In this document: one piece after another, positions 24,602 to 36,770 of the stretch | How the letters are laid out: the number at the start of each line of letters is the position of its first letter | Numbering within the stretch: the first letter of the stretch is position 1 | Source of the DNA: Micromussa lordhowensis | Lineage: Eukaryota > Cnidaria > Anthozoa > Scleractinia > Lobophylliidae | Direction: 5' to 3' | NCBI GenBank assembly: GCA_964020085.1 | Contig: OZ026599.1 | Location: 30,831,974 to 30,895,973, forward strand | Length of the DNA: 64,000 bases | Made by a program: the position numbers and the translations under genes | Notes under the pieces: generated by a model | Database searches by the model: none | What the model was told of the DNA's origin: nothing | Seen by the model: only the letters and a program-made list of their open reading frames with translations

Positions 24602-27600
24602 GACAATGTTGGCAAGGACACCTAAATCGGCCATTTTCTGAGATTTTGCCAAGGGGGACCAAGAAAAAAAGGTTAAAAAAGTAGGCCGACTATAGGGGCT
24701 TCAAAAACACCCTGGCGCAAATGCCATCATCTCTTAATTAGTATCCACTTGAAGTGCAAACATAGGACAACATTTTGCTGCAAACTGCCGCTCCATAAGT
24801 GTCCGTATAGCCGAGTTATGACAATGTTGGCAAGGACACCTAAATCGGCCATTTTCTGAGATTTTGCCAAGGGGGACTAAGAAAAAAAGGTTAAAAAGTA
24901 GGCCGACTATAGGGAATTCAAAAACACCCTGGCGCAAATGCCATCATCTCCTAATTAGTATGCCCTTGAAGTGCAAACATAGGACAACATTTTGCTGCAA
25001 ACTGCCGCTCCATAAGTGTCCGTATAGCCGAGTTATGACAATGTTGGCAAGGACACCTAAATCGGCCATTTTCTGAGATTTTGCCAAGGGGGGGCCAAGG
25101 GAAAATGCTCAAAAAAGTAGGACGACTATAGCGGCTTCAAAAACACCCTGGCGCAAATGCCATCATCTCCTAATTAGTATGCACTTCAAGTGCAAACATA
25201 GGACAACATTTTGCTGCAAACTGCCACTCCATAAGTGTCCGTATAGCCGAGTTATGACAATCTTGGCAAGGACACCTAAATCGGCCATTTTCTGAGATTT
25301 TGCCAAGGGGGGACCAAGGGAAAATGCTCAAAAAAGTAGGCCGACTATTGGGGCTTCAAAAACACCCTGGTGCAATTGTCATCATCTCCTAATTGGTATG
25401 CACTTGAAGTGCAAACATAGGACAACATTTTGCTGCAAACTGCCGCTCCATAAGTGTCCGTATAGCCGAGTTATGACAATGTTGGCAAGGACACCTAAAT
25501 TGGCCATTTTCTGAGATTTTGCCAAGGGGGGACCAAGGGAAAGTGCTCAAAAAAGTAGGCCGACTATAGGGGCTTCAAAAACACCGTGGCGCAAATGCCA
25601 TCATCTCCTAATTAGTATGCACTTGAAGTGCAAACATAGGAGAACATTTTGCTGCAAACTGCCGCTCCATAAGTGTCCGTATAGCCGAGTTATGACAATG
25701 TTGGCAAGGACACCTAAATTGGCCATTTTCTGAGATTTTGCCAAGGGGGGACCAAGGGAAAGTGCTCAAAAAAGTAGGCCGACTATAGGGGCTTCAAAAA
25801 CACCCTGGCGCAAATGCCATCATCTCCTAATTTGTATGCACTTGAAGTGCAAACATAGGAGAACATTTTGCTGCAAACTGCCACTCCATAAGTGTCCGTA
25901 TAGCCGAGTTATGACAATCTTGGCAAGGACACCTAAATCGGCCATTTTCTGAGATTTTGCCAAGGGGGGACCAAGGGAAAATGCTCAAAAATGTAGGCCG
26001 ACTATTGGGGCTTCAAAAACACCCTGGTGCAAATGCCATCATCTCCTAATTGGTATGCACTTGAAGTGCAAACATAGGACAACATTTTGCTGCAAACTGC
26101 CGCTCCATAAGTGTCCGTATAGCCGAGTTATGACAATGTTGGCAAGGACACCTAAATTGGCCATTTTCTGAGATTTTGCCAAGGGGGGACCAAGGGAAAA
26201 TGCTCAAAAAAGTAGGCCGACTATAGGGGCTTCAAAAACACCCTGGCGCAAATGCCATCATCTCCTAATTAGTATGCACTTGAAGTGCAAACATAGGACA
26301 ACATTTTGCTGCAAACTGCCGCTCCATAAGTGTCCGTATAGCCGAGTTATGACAATGTTGGCAAGGACACCTAAATCGGCCATTTTCTGAGATTTTGCCA
26401 AGGGGGGACCAAGGGATAATGCTCTAAAAAATAGGCTGACTATAGGGGCTTAAAAAACACCCTGGCGCAAATGCCATCATCTCCTAATTAGTATGCACTT
26501 GAAGTGCAAACATAGGAGAACATTTTGCTGCAAACTGCCGCTCCATAAGTGTCCGTATAGCCGAGTTATGACAATGTTGGCAAGGACACCTAAATGGGCC
26601 ATTTTCTGAGATTTTGCCAAGGGGGGACCAAGGGAAAATGCCAAAAAAGTAGGCCGACTATAGGGGCTTCAAAAACACCCTGGCGCAAATGCCATCATCT
26701 CCTAATTAGTATGCACTTGAAGTGCAAACATAGGACAACATTTTGCTGCAAACTGCCCCTCCGTAAGTGTCCGTATAGCCGAGTTATGACAATGTTGTCA
26801 AGGACACCTAAATGGGCCATTTTCTCAGATTTTGCCAAGGGGGGACCAAGGGAAAATGCTCAAAAAAGTAGGCGGACTATAGGGGCTTCAAAAACACCCT
26901 GGCGCAAATGCCGTCATCTCCTAATTAGTATGCACTTGAAGTGCAAACATAGGACAACATTTTGCTGCAAACTGCCGCTCCATAAGTGTCCGTATAGCCG
27001 AGTTATGACAATGTTGGCAAGGACACCTAAATGGGCCTTTTTCTGAGATTTTGCCAAGGGGGGACCAAGGGAAAATGCCAAAAAGGTAGGCTGACTATAG
27101 GGGCTTCAGAAACACCCTGGCGCAAATGCCATCATCTCCTAGTTAGTATGCACTTGAAGTGCAAACGTAGGACAACATTTTGCTGCAAACTGCCGCTCCA
27201 TAAGTGTCCGTATAGCCGAGTTATGACAATGTTGGCAAGGACACTTAAATTGGCCATTTTCTGAGATTTTGCCAAGGGGGGACCAAGGGAAAATGCTCAA
27301 AAAAGTAGGCCGACTATACGGGCTTCAAAAACACCCTGGCGCAAATGCCATCATCTCCTAATTAGTATGCACTTGAAGTGCAAACATAGGACAACATTTT
27401 GCTGCAAACTGCCGCTCCATAAGTGTCCGTATAGCCGAGTTATGACAATGTTGGCAAGGACACCTAAATCGGCCATTTTCTGAGATTTTGCCAAACGGGG
27501 ACCAAGAGAAAATGCCCAAAAAAGTAGCCCGAATATAGCGGCTTCAAAAACACCCTAGCGCAAATGCCATCATCTCCTAATTAGTATGCACTTGAAGTGC

Positions 27601-28319
27601 AAACATAGGACAACATTTTGCTGCAAACTGCCGCTCAATAAGTGTCCGTATAGCCGAGTTATGACAATGTTGGCAAGGACACCTAAATCGGCCATTTTCT
27701 GAGATTTGGCCATGGGGGGACCAGGGGAAAATGCTCAAAAAAGTAGGCCGACTATAGGGGCTTCAAAAACACCCTGGCGCAAATGCCATCATCTCCTAAT
27801 TAGTATGCACTTCAAGTGCAAACATTGGACAACATTTTGCTGCAAACTGCCGCTCCATAAGTGTCCGTATAGCCGAGTTATGACAATGTTGGCAAGGACA
27901 CCTAAATCGGCCTTGTTCGGAGACTTTGCCAAGGGGGGACCAAGGAAAAATGCTCAAAAACGTAGGCCGACTATATGGGCTTCAAAAACACCCTGGCGCA
28001 AATGCCATCATCTCCTAATTAGTATGCACTTAAAGTGCAAACATAGGACAACATTTTGCTGCACACTGCCTCTCCATAAGTGTCCGTATAGCCGAGTTAT
28101 GACAATGTTGGCGAGGACACCTAAATCGGCCATTTTCTGAGATTTTTGCAATGGGGGACCAAGGGAAAATGCTCAAAAAAGTAGGCCGACTATAGGGGCT
28201 TCAAAAACACCCTGGCGCAAATGCCATCATCTCCTAATTAGTATGCACTTGAAGTGCAAACGTAGGACAACATTTTGCTGCAAACTGCCGCTCCATAAGT
28301 GTCCGTATAGCCGAGTTAT
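24602..28319 (+). repeat. Subarray: near-consensus monomers, short local duplications
   Basis: Adjacent monomers share AAGAAAAAAAGGTTAAAAA (24661, 24870). Two in a row have GGGAAAGTGCTC (about 25540, 25758). A monomer with GACTATTGGGG, CCTGGTGC and AATTGGTATGC recurs after three monomers (about 25345 and 26001). Several have AATGGGCC in place of AATCGGCC (26594, 26811, 27031). The plus-strand stop found once per monomer is lost in two places, producing open frames over two monomers (26594-27046 and 27706-28140). No gene. Confidence 0.82.
26594..27046 (+). other. Fortuitous 150-codon open frame over two monomers, not a gene
   Basis: On the plus strand the consensus has one stop per monomer, TGA in TTTTCTGAGATTTT. 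At 26826 it reads TTTCTCAGAT, so translation would continue into a second monomer. The same happens at 27706-28140 (TTCGGAGAC, G at 27919), 39636-39971 (TCTGCGATT) and 41606-41941 (TTCTTAGATT). Four different single-base changes at the same stop suggest random drift rather than a kept reading frame. Confidence 0.85.
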
Positions 28320-29050
28320 GACATTGTTGGCAAGGACACCTAAATCGGCCATTTTCTGAGATTTTTGCAATGGGGGACCAAGGGAAAATGCTCAAAAAAG
28401 TAGGCCGACTATAGGAGCTTCAAAAACACCCTGGCGCAAATGCCATCATCTCTTAATTAGTTTTCACTTGAAGTGCAAACATAGGACAACATTTTGCTGC
28501 AAACTGCCGCTCCATAAGTGTCCGTATAGCCGAGTTAAGACAATGTTGGCAAGAACACCTAAATTGGCCATTTTCTGAGATTTTGCCAAGAGAGGAGTAA
28601 GGGAAAATGCTTAAAAAAGTAGCCCGACTATACGGGCTTCAAAAACACCCTGGCGCAAATGCCATCATCTCCTAATTAGTATGCACTTCAAGTGCAAACA
28701 TAGGACAACATTTTGCTGCAAACTGCCGCTCCATAAGTGTCCGTATAGCCCAGTTATGACAATGTTGGCAAGGACACCTAAATCGGCCATTTTCTGAGAT
28801 TTTGCCAAGGGGGGACCAAGGGAAAATGCTCAAAAAAGTAGGCCGACTATACGGGCTTCAAAAACACCCTGGCGCAAATGCCATCATCTCCTAATTAGTA
28901 TGCACTTGAAGTGCAAACATAGGACAACATTTTGCTGCAAACTGCTGCTCCATAAGTGTCCGTATAGCCGAGTTATGACAATGTTGGCAAGGACACCTAA
29001 ATCGGCCATTTTCTGAGATTTTGCCAAAGGGGGACCAAGAGAAAATGCCC

Positions 29051-29925
29051 AAAAAAGTAGGCCGAATATAGCGGCTTCAAAAACACCCTGGCGCAAATGC
29101 CATTATCTCCTAATTAGTATGCACTTGAAGTGCAAACATAGGACAACATTTTGCTGCAAACTGCCGCTCCATAAGTGTTCGTATAGCCGAGTTATGACAA
29201 TGTTGGCAAGGACACCTATATCGGCCATTTTCTGAGATTTTGCCAAACGGGGACGAAGGGAAAATGCTCAAAAAAGTAGGCCGACTATAGGGGCTTCAAA
29301 AACACCCTGGCGCAAATGCCATCATATCCTAATTAGTATGCACTTGAAGTGCAAACATGGGACAACATTTTGCTGCAAACTGCCGCTCCATAAGTGTCCG
29401 TATAGCCGAGTTATGACATTGTTGGCAAGGACACCTAAATCGGCCATTTTCTGAGATTTTGCCAAGGGCGGACCAAGGGAAAATGCTCAAAAAAGTAGGC
29501 CGACTATACGGGCTTAAAAAACACCCTGCGCAAATGCCATCATCTCCTAATTAGTATGCACTTGAAGTGCAAACATAGGACAACATTTTGCTGCAAACTT
29601 CCGCTCCATAAGTGTCCGTATAGCCCAGTTATGACAATGTTGGCAATGACACCTAAATCTGCCATTTTCTGAGATTTTGCCAAGGGGGGACCAACGGAAA
29701 ATGCTCAAAAAAGTAGGCCGACTATAGGGGCTTCAAAAACACCCTGGCGCAAATGCCATCATCTCTTAATTAGTATGCACTTGAAGTGCAAACATAGGAC
29801 AACATTGTGCTGCAAACTGCCGCTCCATAAGTGTCCGTATAGCCGAGTTATGACAATGTTGGCAAGGACACCTAAATGGGCCATTTTCTGAGATTTTGCC
29901 AAGGGGGGACCAAGGGAAAATGCTC
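29051..29925 (+). repeat. 4-monomer tandem duplication, copy 1 (875 bp)
   Basis: Marks at 29064 (GAATATAGCGG), 29175 (GTGTTCG) and 29526 (CCCTGCGC, one G lost) all recur exactly 875 bp later. The unit is 4 x 219 minus 1, because one monomer has the CTGGCGC to CTGCGC deletion. Both ends of the match fall in the CTCAAAAAAG region. A difference is visible near 29878 (AATGGGCC against AATCGGCC). Confidence 0.9.
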
Positions 29926-30800
29926 AAAAAAGTAGGCCGAATATAGCGGCTTCAAAAACACCCTGGCGCAAATGCCATTATCTCCTAATTAGTATGCACT
30001 TGAAGTGCAAACATAGGACAACATTTTGCTGCAAACTGCCGCTCCATAAGTGTTCGTATAGCCGAGTTATGACAATGTTGGCAAGGACACCTATATCGGC
30101 CATTTTCTGAGATTTTGCCAAACGGGGACGAAGGGAAAATGCTCAAAAAAGTAGGCCGACTATAGGGGCTTCAAAAACACCCTGGCGCAAATGCCATCAT
30201 ATCCTAATTAGTATGCACTTGAAGTGCAAACATGGGACAACATTTTGCTGCAAACTGCCGCTCCATAAGTGTCCGTATAGCCGAGTTATGACATTGTTGG
30301 CAAGGACACCTAAATCGGCCATTTTCTGAGATTTTGCCAAGGGCGGACCAAGGGAAAATGCTCAAAAAAGTAGGCCGACTATACGGGCTTAAAAAACACC
30401 CTGCGCAAATGCCATCATCTCCTAATTAGTATGCACTTGAAGTGCAAACATAGGACAACATTTTGCTGCAAACTTCCGCTCCATAAGTGTCCGTATAGCC
30501 CAGTTATGACAATGTTGGCAATGACACCTAAATCTGCCATTTTCTGAGATTTTGCCAAGGGGGGACCAACGGAAAATGCTCAAAAAAGTAGGCCGACTAT
30601 AGGGGCTTCAAAAACACCCTGGCGCAAATGCCATCATCTCTTAATTAGTATGCACTTGAAGTGCAAACATAGGACAACATTGTGCTGCAAACTGCCGCTC
30701 CATAAGTGTCCGTATAGCCGAGTTATGACAATGTTGGCAAGGACACCTAAATCGGCCATTTTCTGAGATTTTGCCAAGGGGGGACCAAGGGAAAATGCTC
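29926..30800 (+). repeat. 4-monomer tandem duplication, copy 2 (875 bp)
   Basis: This repeats copy 1 directly behind it, with marks at 29939, 30050 and 30401. The one-base deletion is seen again at 31714 and at 40481, so this short block has been copied at least twice more, once about 10 kb away. Confidence 0.9.
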
Positions 30801-30909
30801 AAAAAAGTAGGCCGAATATACGGGCTTCAAAAACACCCTGGCGCAAATGCCATCATCTCCTAATTAGTATGCACTTGAAGTGCAAACATAGGACAACATT
30901 TTGCTGCAA

Positions 30910-31680
30910 ACTGCCATTCCATAAATGTCCGTATAGCCGAGTTATGACAATGTTGGCAAGGAAACCTAAATCGGCCATTTTCTGAGATTTTGCCAAGGGG
31001 GGACCAAGGGAAAATGCTCAAAAAAGTAGGCCGACTATAGGGGCTTCAAAAACACCCTGGCGCAAATACCATTATCTCCTAATTAGAATGCACTTGAAGT
31101 GCACACATAGGACAACATTTTGCTGCAAACTGCCGCTCCATAAGTGTCCGTATAGCCGAGTTATGACATTGTTGGCAAGGACACCTAAATCGGCCATTTT
31201 CTGAGATTTTGCCAAGGGCGGACCAAGGGAAAATGCTCAAAAAAGTAGGCCGAATATAGCGGCTTCAAAAACACCCTGGCGCAAATGCCATCATCTCCTA
31301 ATTAGTATGCACTTAAAGTGCAAACATAGGACAACATTTTGCTGCAAACTGCCATTCCATAAGTGTCCGTATAGCCGAGTTATGACAATGTTGGCAAGGA
31401 AACCTAAATCGGCCATTTTCTGAGATTTTGCCAAGGGGGGACCAAGGGAAAATGCTCAAAAAAGTAGGCCGACTATAGGGGCTTCAAAAACACCCTGGCG
31501 CAAATACCATTATCTCCTAATTAGAATGCACTTGAAGTGCACACATAGGACAACATTTTGCTGCAAACTGTCGCTCCATAAGTGTCCGTATAGCCGAGTT
31601 ATGACATTGTTGCCAAGGACACCTAAATCGGCCATTTTCTGAGATTTTGCCAAGGGCGGACCAAGGGAAAATGCTCAAAA
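30910..31680 (+). repeat. 2-monomer tandem duplication (438-bp offset)
   Basis: GCCATTCCATAA with GGAAACC, then TTAGAATGC with GTGCACACATAGG, then ACATTGTTG with GGGCGGACC occur in order at about 30914, 31081 and 31165, and again 438 bp later. A further copy of the first two marks is near 32664-32860. The TTAGAATGC/GTGCACACAT monomer is also found at 56277 and 60874. Confidence 0.85.
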
Positions 31681-34011
31681 AAGTAGGCCGACTATACGGG
31701 CTTAAAAAACACCCTGCGCAAATGCCATCATCTCCTAATTAGTATGCACTTGAAGTGCAAACATAGGACAACATTTTGCTGCAAACTTCCGCTCCATAAG
31801 TGTCCGTATACCCGAGTTATGACAATGTTGGCAATGACACCTAAATCTGCCATTTTCTGAGATTTTGCCAAGGGGGGACCAACGGAAAATGCTCAAAAAA
31901 GTAGGCCGACTATAGGGGCTTCAAAAACACCCTGGCGCAAATGCCATCATCTCTTAATTAGTATGCACTTGAAGTGCAAACATAGGACAACATTGTGCTG
32001 CAAACTGCCGCTCCATAAGTGTCCGTATAGCCGAGTTATGACAATGTTGGCAAGGACACCTAAATCGGCCATTTTCTGAGATTTTGCCAAAGTCGGACCA
32101 AGGGAAAATGCTCAAAAAAGTAGGCCGAATATACGGGCTTCAAAAACACCCTGGCGCAAATGCCATCATCTCCTAATCAGTATGCACTTGAAGTGCAAAC
32201 ATAGGACAACATTTTGCTGCAAACTGCCGCTCCATAAGTGTCCGTATAGCCGAGTTATGACAATGTTGGCAAGGACACCTAAATCGGCCATTTTCTGAGA
32301 TTTTGCCAAAGGGGGACCAAGAGAAAATGCCCAAAAAAGTAGGCCGAATATAGCGGCTTCAAAAACACCCTGGCGCAAATGCCATTATCTCCTAATTAGT
32401 ATGCACTTGAAGTGCAAACATAGGACAACATTTTGCTGCAAACTGCCGCTCCATAAGTGTTCGTAGAGCCGAGTTATGACAATGTTGGCAAGGACACCTA
32501 TATCGGCCATTTTCTGAGATTTTGCCAAACGGGGACGAAGGGAAAATGCTCAAAAAAGTAGGCCGACTATAGGGGCTTCAAAAACACCCTGGCGCAAATG
32601 CCATCATCTCCTAATTAGTATGCACTTGAAGTGCAAACATAGGACAACATTTTACTGCAAACTGCCATTCCATAAATGTCCGTATAGCCGAGTTATGACA
32701 ATGTTGGCAAGGAAACCTAAATCGGCCATTTTCTGAGATTTTGCCAAGGGGGGACCAAGGGAAAATGCTCAAAAAAGTAGGCCGACTATAGGGGCTTCAA
32801 AAACACCCTGGCGCAAATACCATTATCTCCTAATTAGAATGCACTTGAAGTGCACACATAGGACAACATTTTGCTGCAAACTACCATTCCATAAATGTCC
32901 GTATAGCCGAGTTATGACAATGTTGGCAAGGAAACCTAAATCGGCCATTTTCTGAGATTTTGCCAAGGGGAGACCAAGGGAAAATGGTTAAAAAAAGTAG
33001 GCCGACTATAGGGGCTTAAAAAACACATTGGCGCAAATGCCATCATCTCCTAATTAGTATGCACTTGAAGTGCAAACATAGGACAACATTTTGCTGCAAA
33101 CTGCCGCTCCATAAGTGTCCGTATAGCCGAGTTATGACAATGTTGGCAAGGACACCTAAATCGGCCATTTTCTGAGATTTTGCCAAGGGGGGACCAAGGG
33201 AAAATGCTCAAAAAAGTAGGCCGACTATACAGGCTTCAAAAACACCCTGCCGCAAATGCCATCATCTCCTAATTAGTATGCACTTGAAGTGCAAACATAG
33301 GACAACATTTTGCTGCAAACTTCCGCTCTGTAAGTGTCCGTATACCCGAGTTATGACAATGTTGGCAAGGACACCTAAATCGGCCATTTTCTGAGATTTT
33401 GCCAAGGGGGGACCAAATGAAAATGCTCAAAAAAGTAGGCCGACTATAGGGGCTTCAAAAACACCCTGGCGCAAATGCCATCATCTCTTAATTAGTATGC
33501 ACTTGAAGTGCAAACATAGGACAACATTTTGCTGCAAACTGCCGCTCCATAAGTGTCCGTATAGCCCAGTTATGACAATGTTGGCAAGGACACCTAAATC
33601 GGCCATTTTCTGAGATTTTGCCAAGGGGGGACCAAGGGAAAATGCTCAAAAAAGTAGGCCGACTATACAGGCTTCAAAAACACCCTGGGGCAAATGCCAT
33701 CATCTCCTAATTAGTATGCACTTGAAGTGCAAACATAGGACAACATTTTGCTGCAAACTTCCGCTCTGTAAGTGTCCGTATACCCGAGTTATGACAATGT
33801 TGGCAAGGACACCTAAATCGGCCATTTTCTGAGATTTTGCCAAGGGGGGACCAAATGAAAATGCTCAAAAAAGTAGGCCGACTATAGGGGCTTCAAAAAC
33901 ACCCTGGCGCAAATGCCATCATCTCTTAATTAGTATGCACTTTAAGTGCAAACATAGGACAACATTTTGCTGCAAACTGCCGCTCCATAAGTGTCCGTAT
34001 AGCCCAGTTAT

Positions 34012-36770
34012 GACAATGTTGGCAAGGACACCTAAATCGGCCATTTTCTGAGATTTTGCCAAGGGGAGACCAAGGGAAAATGGTTAAAAAAAGTAGGCCG
34101 ACTATAGGGGCTTAAAAAACACATTGGCGCAAATGCCATCATCTCCTAATTAGTATGCACTTGAAGTGCAAACATAGGACAACATTTTGCTGCAAACTGC
34201 CGCTCCATAAGTGTCCGTATAGCCGAGTTATGACAATGTTGGCAAGGACACCTAAATCGGCCATTTTCTGAGATTTTGCCAAGGGGGGACCAAGGGAAAA
34301 TGCTCAAAAAAGTAGGCCGACTATACAGGCTTCAAAAACACCCTGGGGCAAATGCCATCATCTCCTAATTAGTATGCACTTGAAGTGCAAACATAGGACA
34401 ACATTTTGCTGCAAACTTCCGCTCTGTAAGTGTCCGTATACCCGAGTTATGACAATGTTGGCAAGGACACCTAAATCGGCCATTTTCTGAGATTTTGCCA
34501 AGGGGGGACCAAATGAAAATGCTCAAAAAAGTAGGCCGACTATAGGGGCTTCAAAAACACCCTGGCGCAAATGCCATCATCTCTTAATTAGTATGCACTT
34601 GAAGTGCAAACATAGGACAAAATTTTGCTGCAAACTGCCGCTCCATAAGTGTCCGTATAGCCCAGTTATGACAATGTTGGCAAGGACACCTAAATCGGCC
34701 ATTTTCTGAGATTTTGCCAAGGGGGGACCAAGGGAAAATGCTCAAAAAAGTAGGCCGAACATAGGAGCTTCAAAAACACCCTGGCGCAAATGCCATCATC
34801 TCCTAATTAGTATGCACTTCAAGTGCAAACATAGGACAACATTTTGCTGCAAACTGCCGCTCCATAAGTGTCCGTATAGCCCAGTTATGACAATGTTGGC
34901 AAGGACTCCTAAATCGGCCATTTTCTGAGATTTTTGCAATAAGGGACCAAGGGAAAATGCTCAAAAAAGTAGGCCGACTATAGGGGCTTCAAAAACACCC
35001 TGGCGCAAATGCCATCATCTGCTAATTAGTATGCACTTGAAGTGCAAACGTAGGACAACATTTTGCTGCAAACTGCCGCTCCATAAGTGTCCGTATAGCC
35101 GAGTTATGACATTGTTGGCAAGGACACCTAAATCGGCCATTTTCTGAGATTTTGCCATGGGGGGACCAAGGGATAATGCTCTAAAAAATAGGCCGACTAT
35201 AGGGGCTTCAAAAACACCCTGCCGCAAATGCCATCATCTCCTATCTAGTATGCACTTGAAGTGCAAACATAGGACAACATTTTGCTGCAAACTGCCGCTC
35301 CATAAGTGTCCGTATAGCCGAGTTATGACAATGTTGGCAAGAACACCTAAATCGGCCATTTTCTGAGATTTTGCCAAGGGAGGAGTAAGGGAAAATGCTT
35401 AAAAAAGTAGGCCGACTATAGGGGCTTCAAAAACACCCTGCCGCAAATGCCATCATCTCCTATCTAGTATGCACTTGAAGTGCAAACATAGGACAACATT
35501 TTGCTGCAAACTGCCGCTCCATAAGTGTCCGTATAGCCGAGTTATGACAATGTTGGCAAGAACACCTAAATCGGCCATTTTCTGAGATTTTGCCAAGGGC
35601 GGACCAAGGGAAAATGCTCAAAAAAGTAGGCCGACTATAGGGGCTTCAAAAACACCCTGGCGCAAATGCCATCATCTCCTAATTAGTATGCACTTGAAGT
35701 GCAAACATAGGACAACATTTTGCTGCAAACTGCCGCTCCATAAGTGTCCGTATAGCCGAGTTATGACAATGTTGGCAAGGACACCTAAATCGGCCATATT
35801 CTGAGATTTTGCCAAGGGGGGACCAAGGAAAAATGCTCAAAAAAGTAGGCGGACTCTACGGGCTTCAAAAAAACCCTGGGGCAAATGCCATCATCTCCTC
35901 ATTAGCATGCACTTGAAGTGCAAACATAGGACAACATTTTGCTGCAAACTTCGTTCCATAAGTGTCCGTATACCCGAGTTATGACAATGTTGGCAAGGAC
36001 ACCTAAATCGGCCATTTTCTGAGATTTTGCCAAGGGGAGACCAAATGAAAATGCTCAAAAAAGTAGGCCGACTATAGGGGCTTCAAAAACAACCTGGCGC
36101 AAATGCCATCATCTCTTAATTAGTATGCACTTAAAGTACAAACATAGGACAACATTTTGCTGCAAACTTCCGCTCCATAAGTGTCCGTATACCCGAGTTA
36201 TGACAATGTTTGCAAGGACATCTAAATCGGCCATTTTCTGAGATTTTGCCAAGGGGGGACCAAGAACAAGGGAAAATGCTCAAAAATGTAGGCCGATTAT
36301 ACGGGCTTCAAAAACACCCTGGCGCAAATGCCATCATCTCCTAATTAGTATGCACTTGAGGTGCAAACATAGGAAAACATTTTGCTGCAAACTGCCGCTC
36401 CATAAGTGTCCGTATAGCCGAGTTATGACAATGTTGGCAAGGACACCTAAATCGGCCATTTTCTGAGATTTTGCCAAAGGGGGACCAAGAGAAAATGCCC
36501 AAAAAAGTAGGCCGAATATAGCGGCTTCAAAAACACCCTGGCGCAAATGCCATTATCTCCTAATTAGTATGCACTTGAAGTGCAAACATAGGACAACATT
36601 TTGCTGCAAACTGCCGCTCCATAAGTGTCGGTATAGCCGAGTTATGACAATGTTGGCAAGGACACCTAAATCGGCCATTTTCTGAGATTTTGCCAAAGGG
36701 GGACCAAGGGAAAATGCTCAAAAAAGTAGGCCGACTATAGGGGCTTCAAAAACACCCCGGCGCAAATGCC
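34012..36770 (+). repeat. Copied block, upstream copy (offset 6794 bp)
   Basis: From about 34100 a run of marks matches 40894 onward at a constant offset of 6794 bp: CACATTGG (34120), GCTCTGTAAG (34421), GAACATAGG (34757), GCCATGGGGGGACC with GGGATAATGCTC (about 35155), CTCATTAGCATGC with CTTCGTTCC (35949), and the six-base duplication AAGAACAAGGG (36261). After that one monomer (about 36310-36530) is absent from the other copy, and GTGTCGG (36625) and CACCCCGGCGC then match at 6575 bp. Copy differences such as CTCTACGGGC here against CTATACGGGC there show some divergence since the event. Confidence 0.87.
36261..36266 (+). repeat. Six-base micro-duplication inside a monomer
   Basis: GACCAAGGG has become GACCAAGAACAAGGG. 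The extra six bases resemble a local tandem duplication of ACCAAG with one change. The same rare insertion is found at 43055, which makes it a strong marker that the 34.1-36.8 and 40.9-43.3 kb blocks share a recent ancestor. Confidence 0.85.

Larger units (their letters stand above)
28320..34011 (+). repeat. Subarray: CTATACGGGC / GAATATAGCGG monomers, nested 2- and 4-monomer duplications
   Basis: About 26 monomers with a different set of marks from the first 28 kb: CTATACGGGC, GAATATAGCGG, GTGTTCGTATAG, ACATTGTTGG and AAACGGGGACG. A 4-monomer tandem duplication (29051-30800) and a 2-monomer one (30910-31680) are listed separately. Near 33190-34011 a further pair with CTATACAGGC, GCTCTGTAAG and CCAAATGAAAATG repeats at 437 bp (33226, 33663). 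TATACCCGAG first appears here (about 31807). No gene. Confidence 0.84.

Noticed and set aside
35949..35965. CENP-B box-like start TTCGTTCCATA (also at 42744)
   Set aside because: The required pattern is TTCG, four bases, A, two bases, CGGG. The TTCG and A fit, but the CGGG part is absent, and most monomers lack the TTCG as well.
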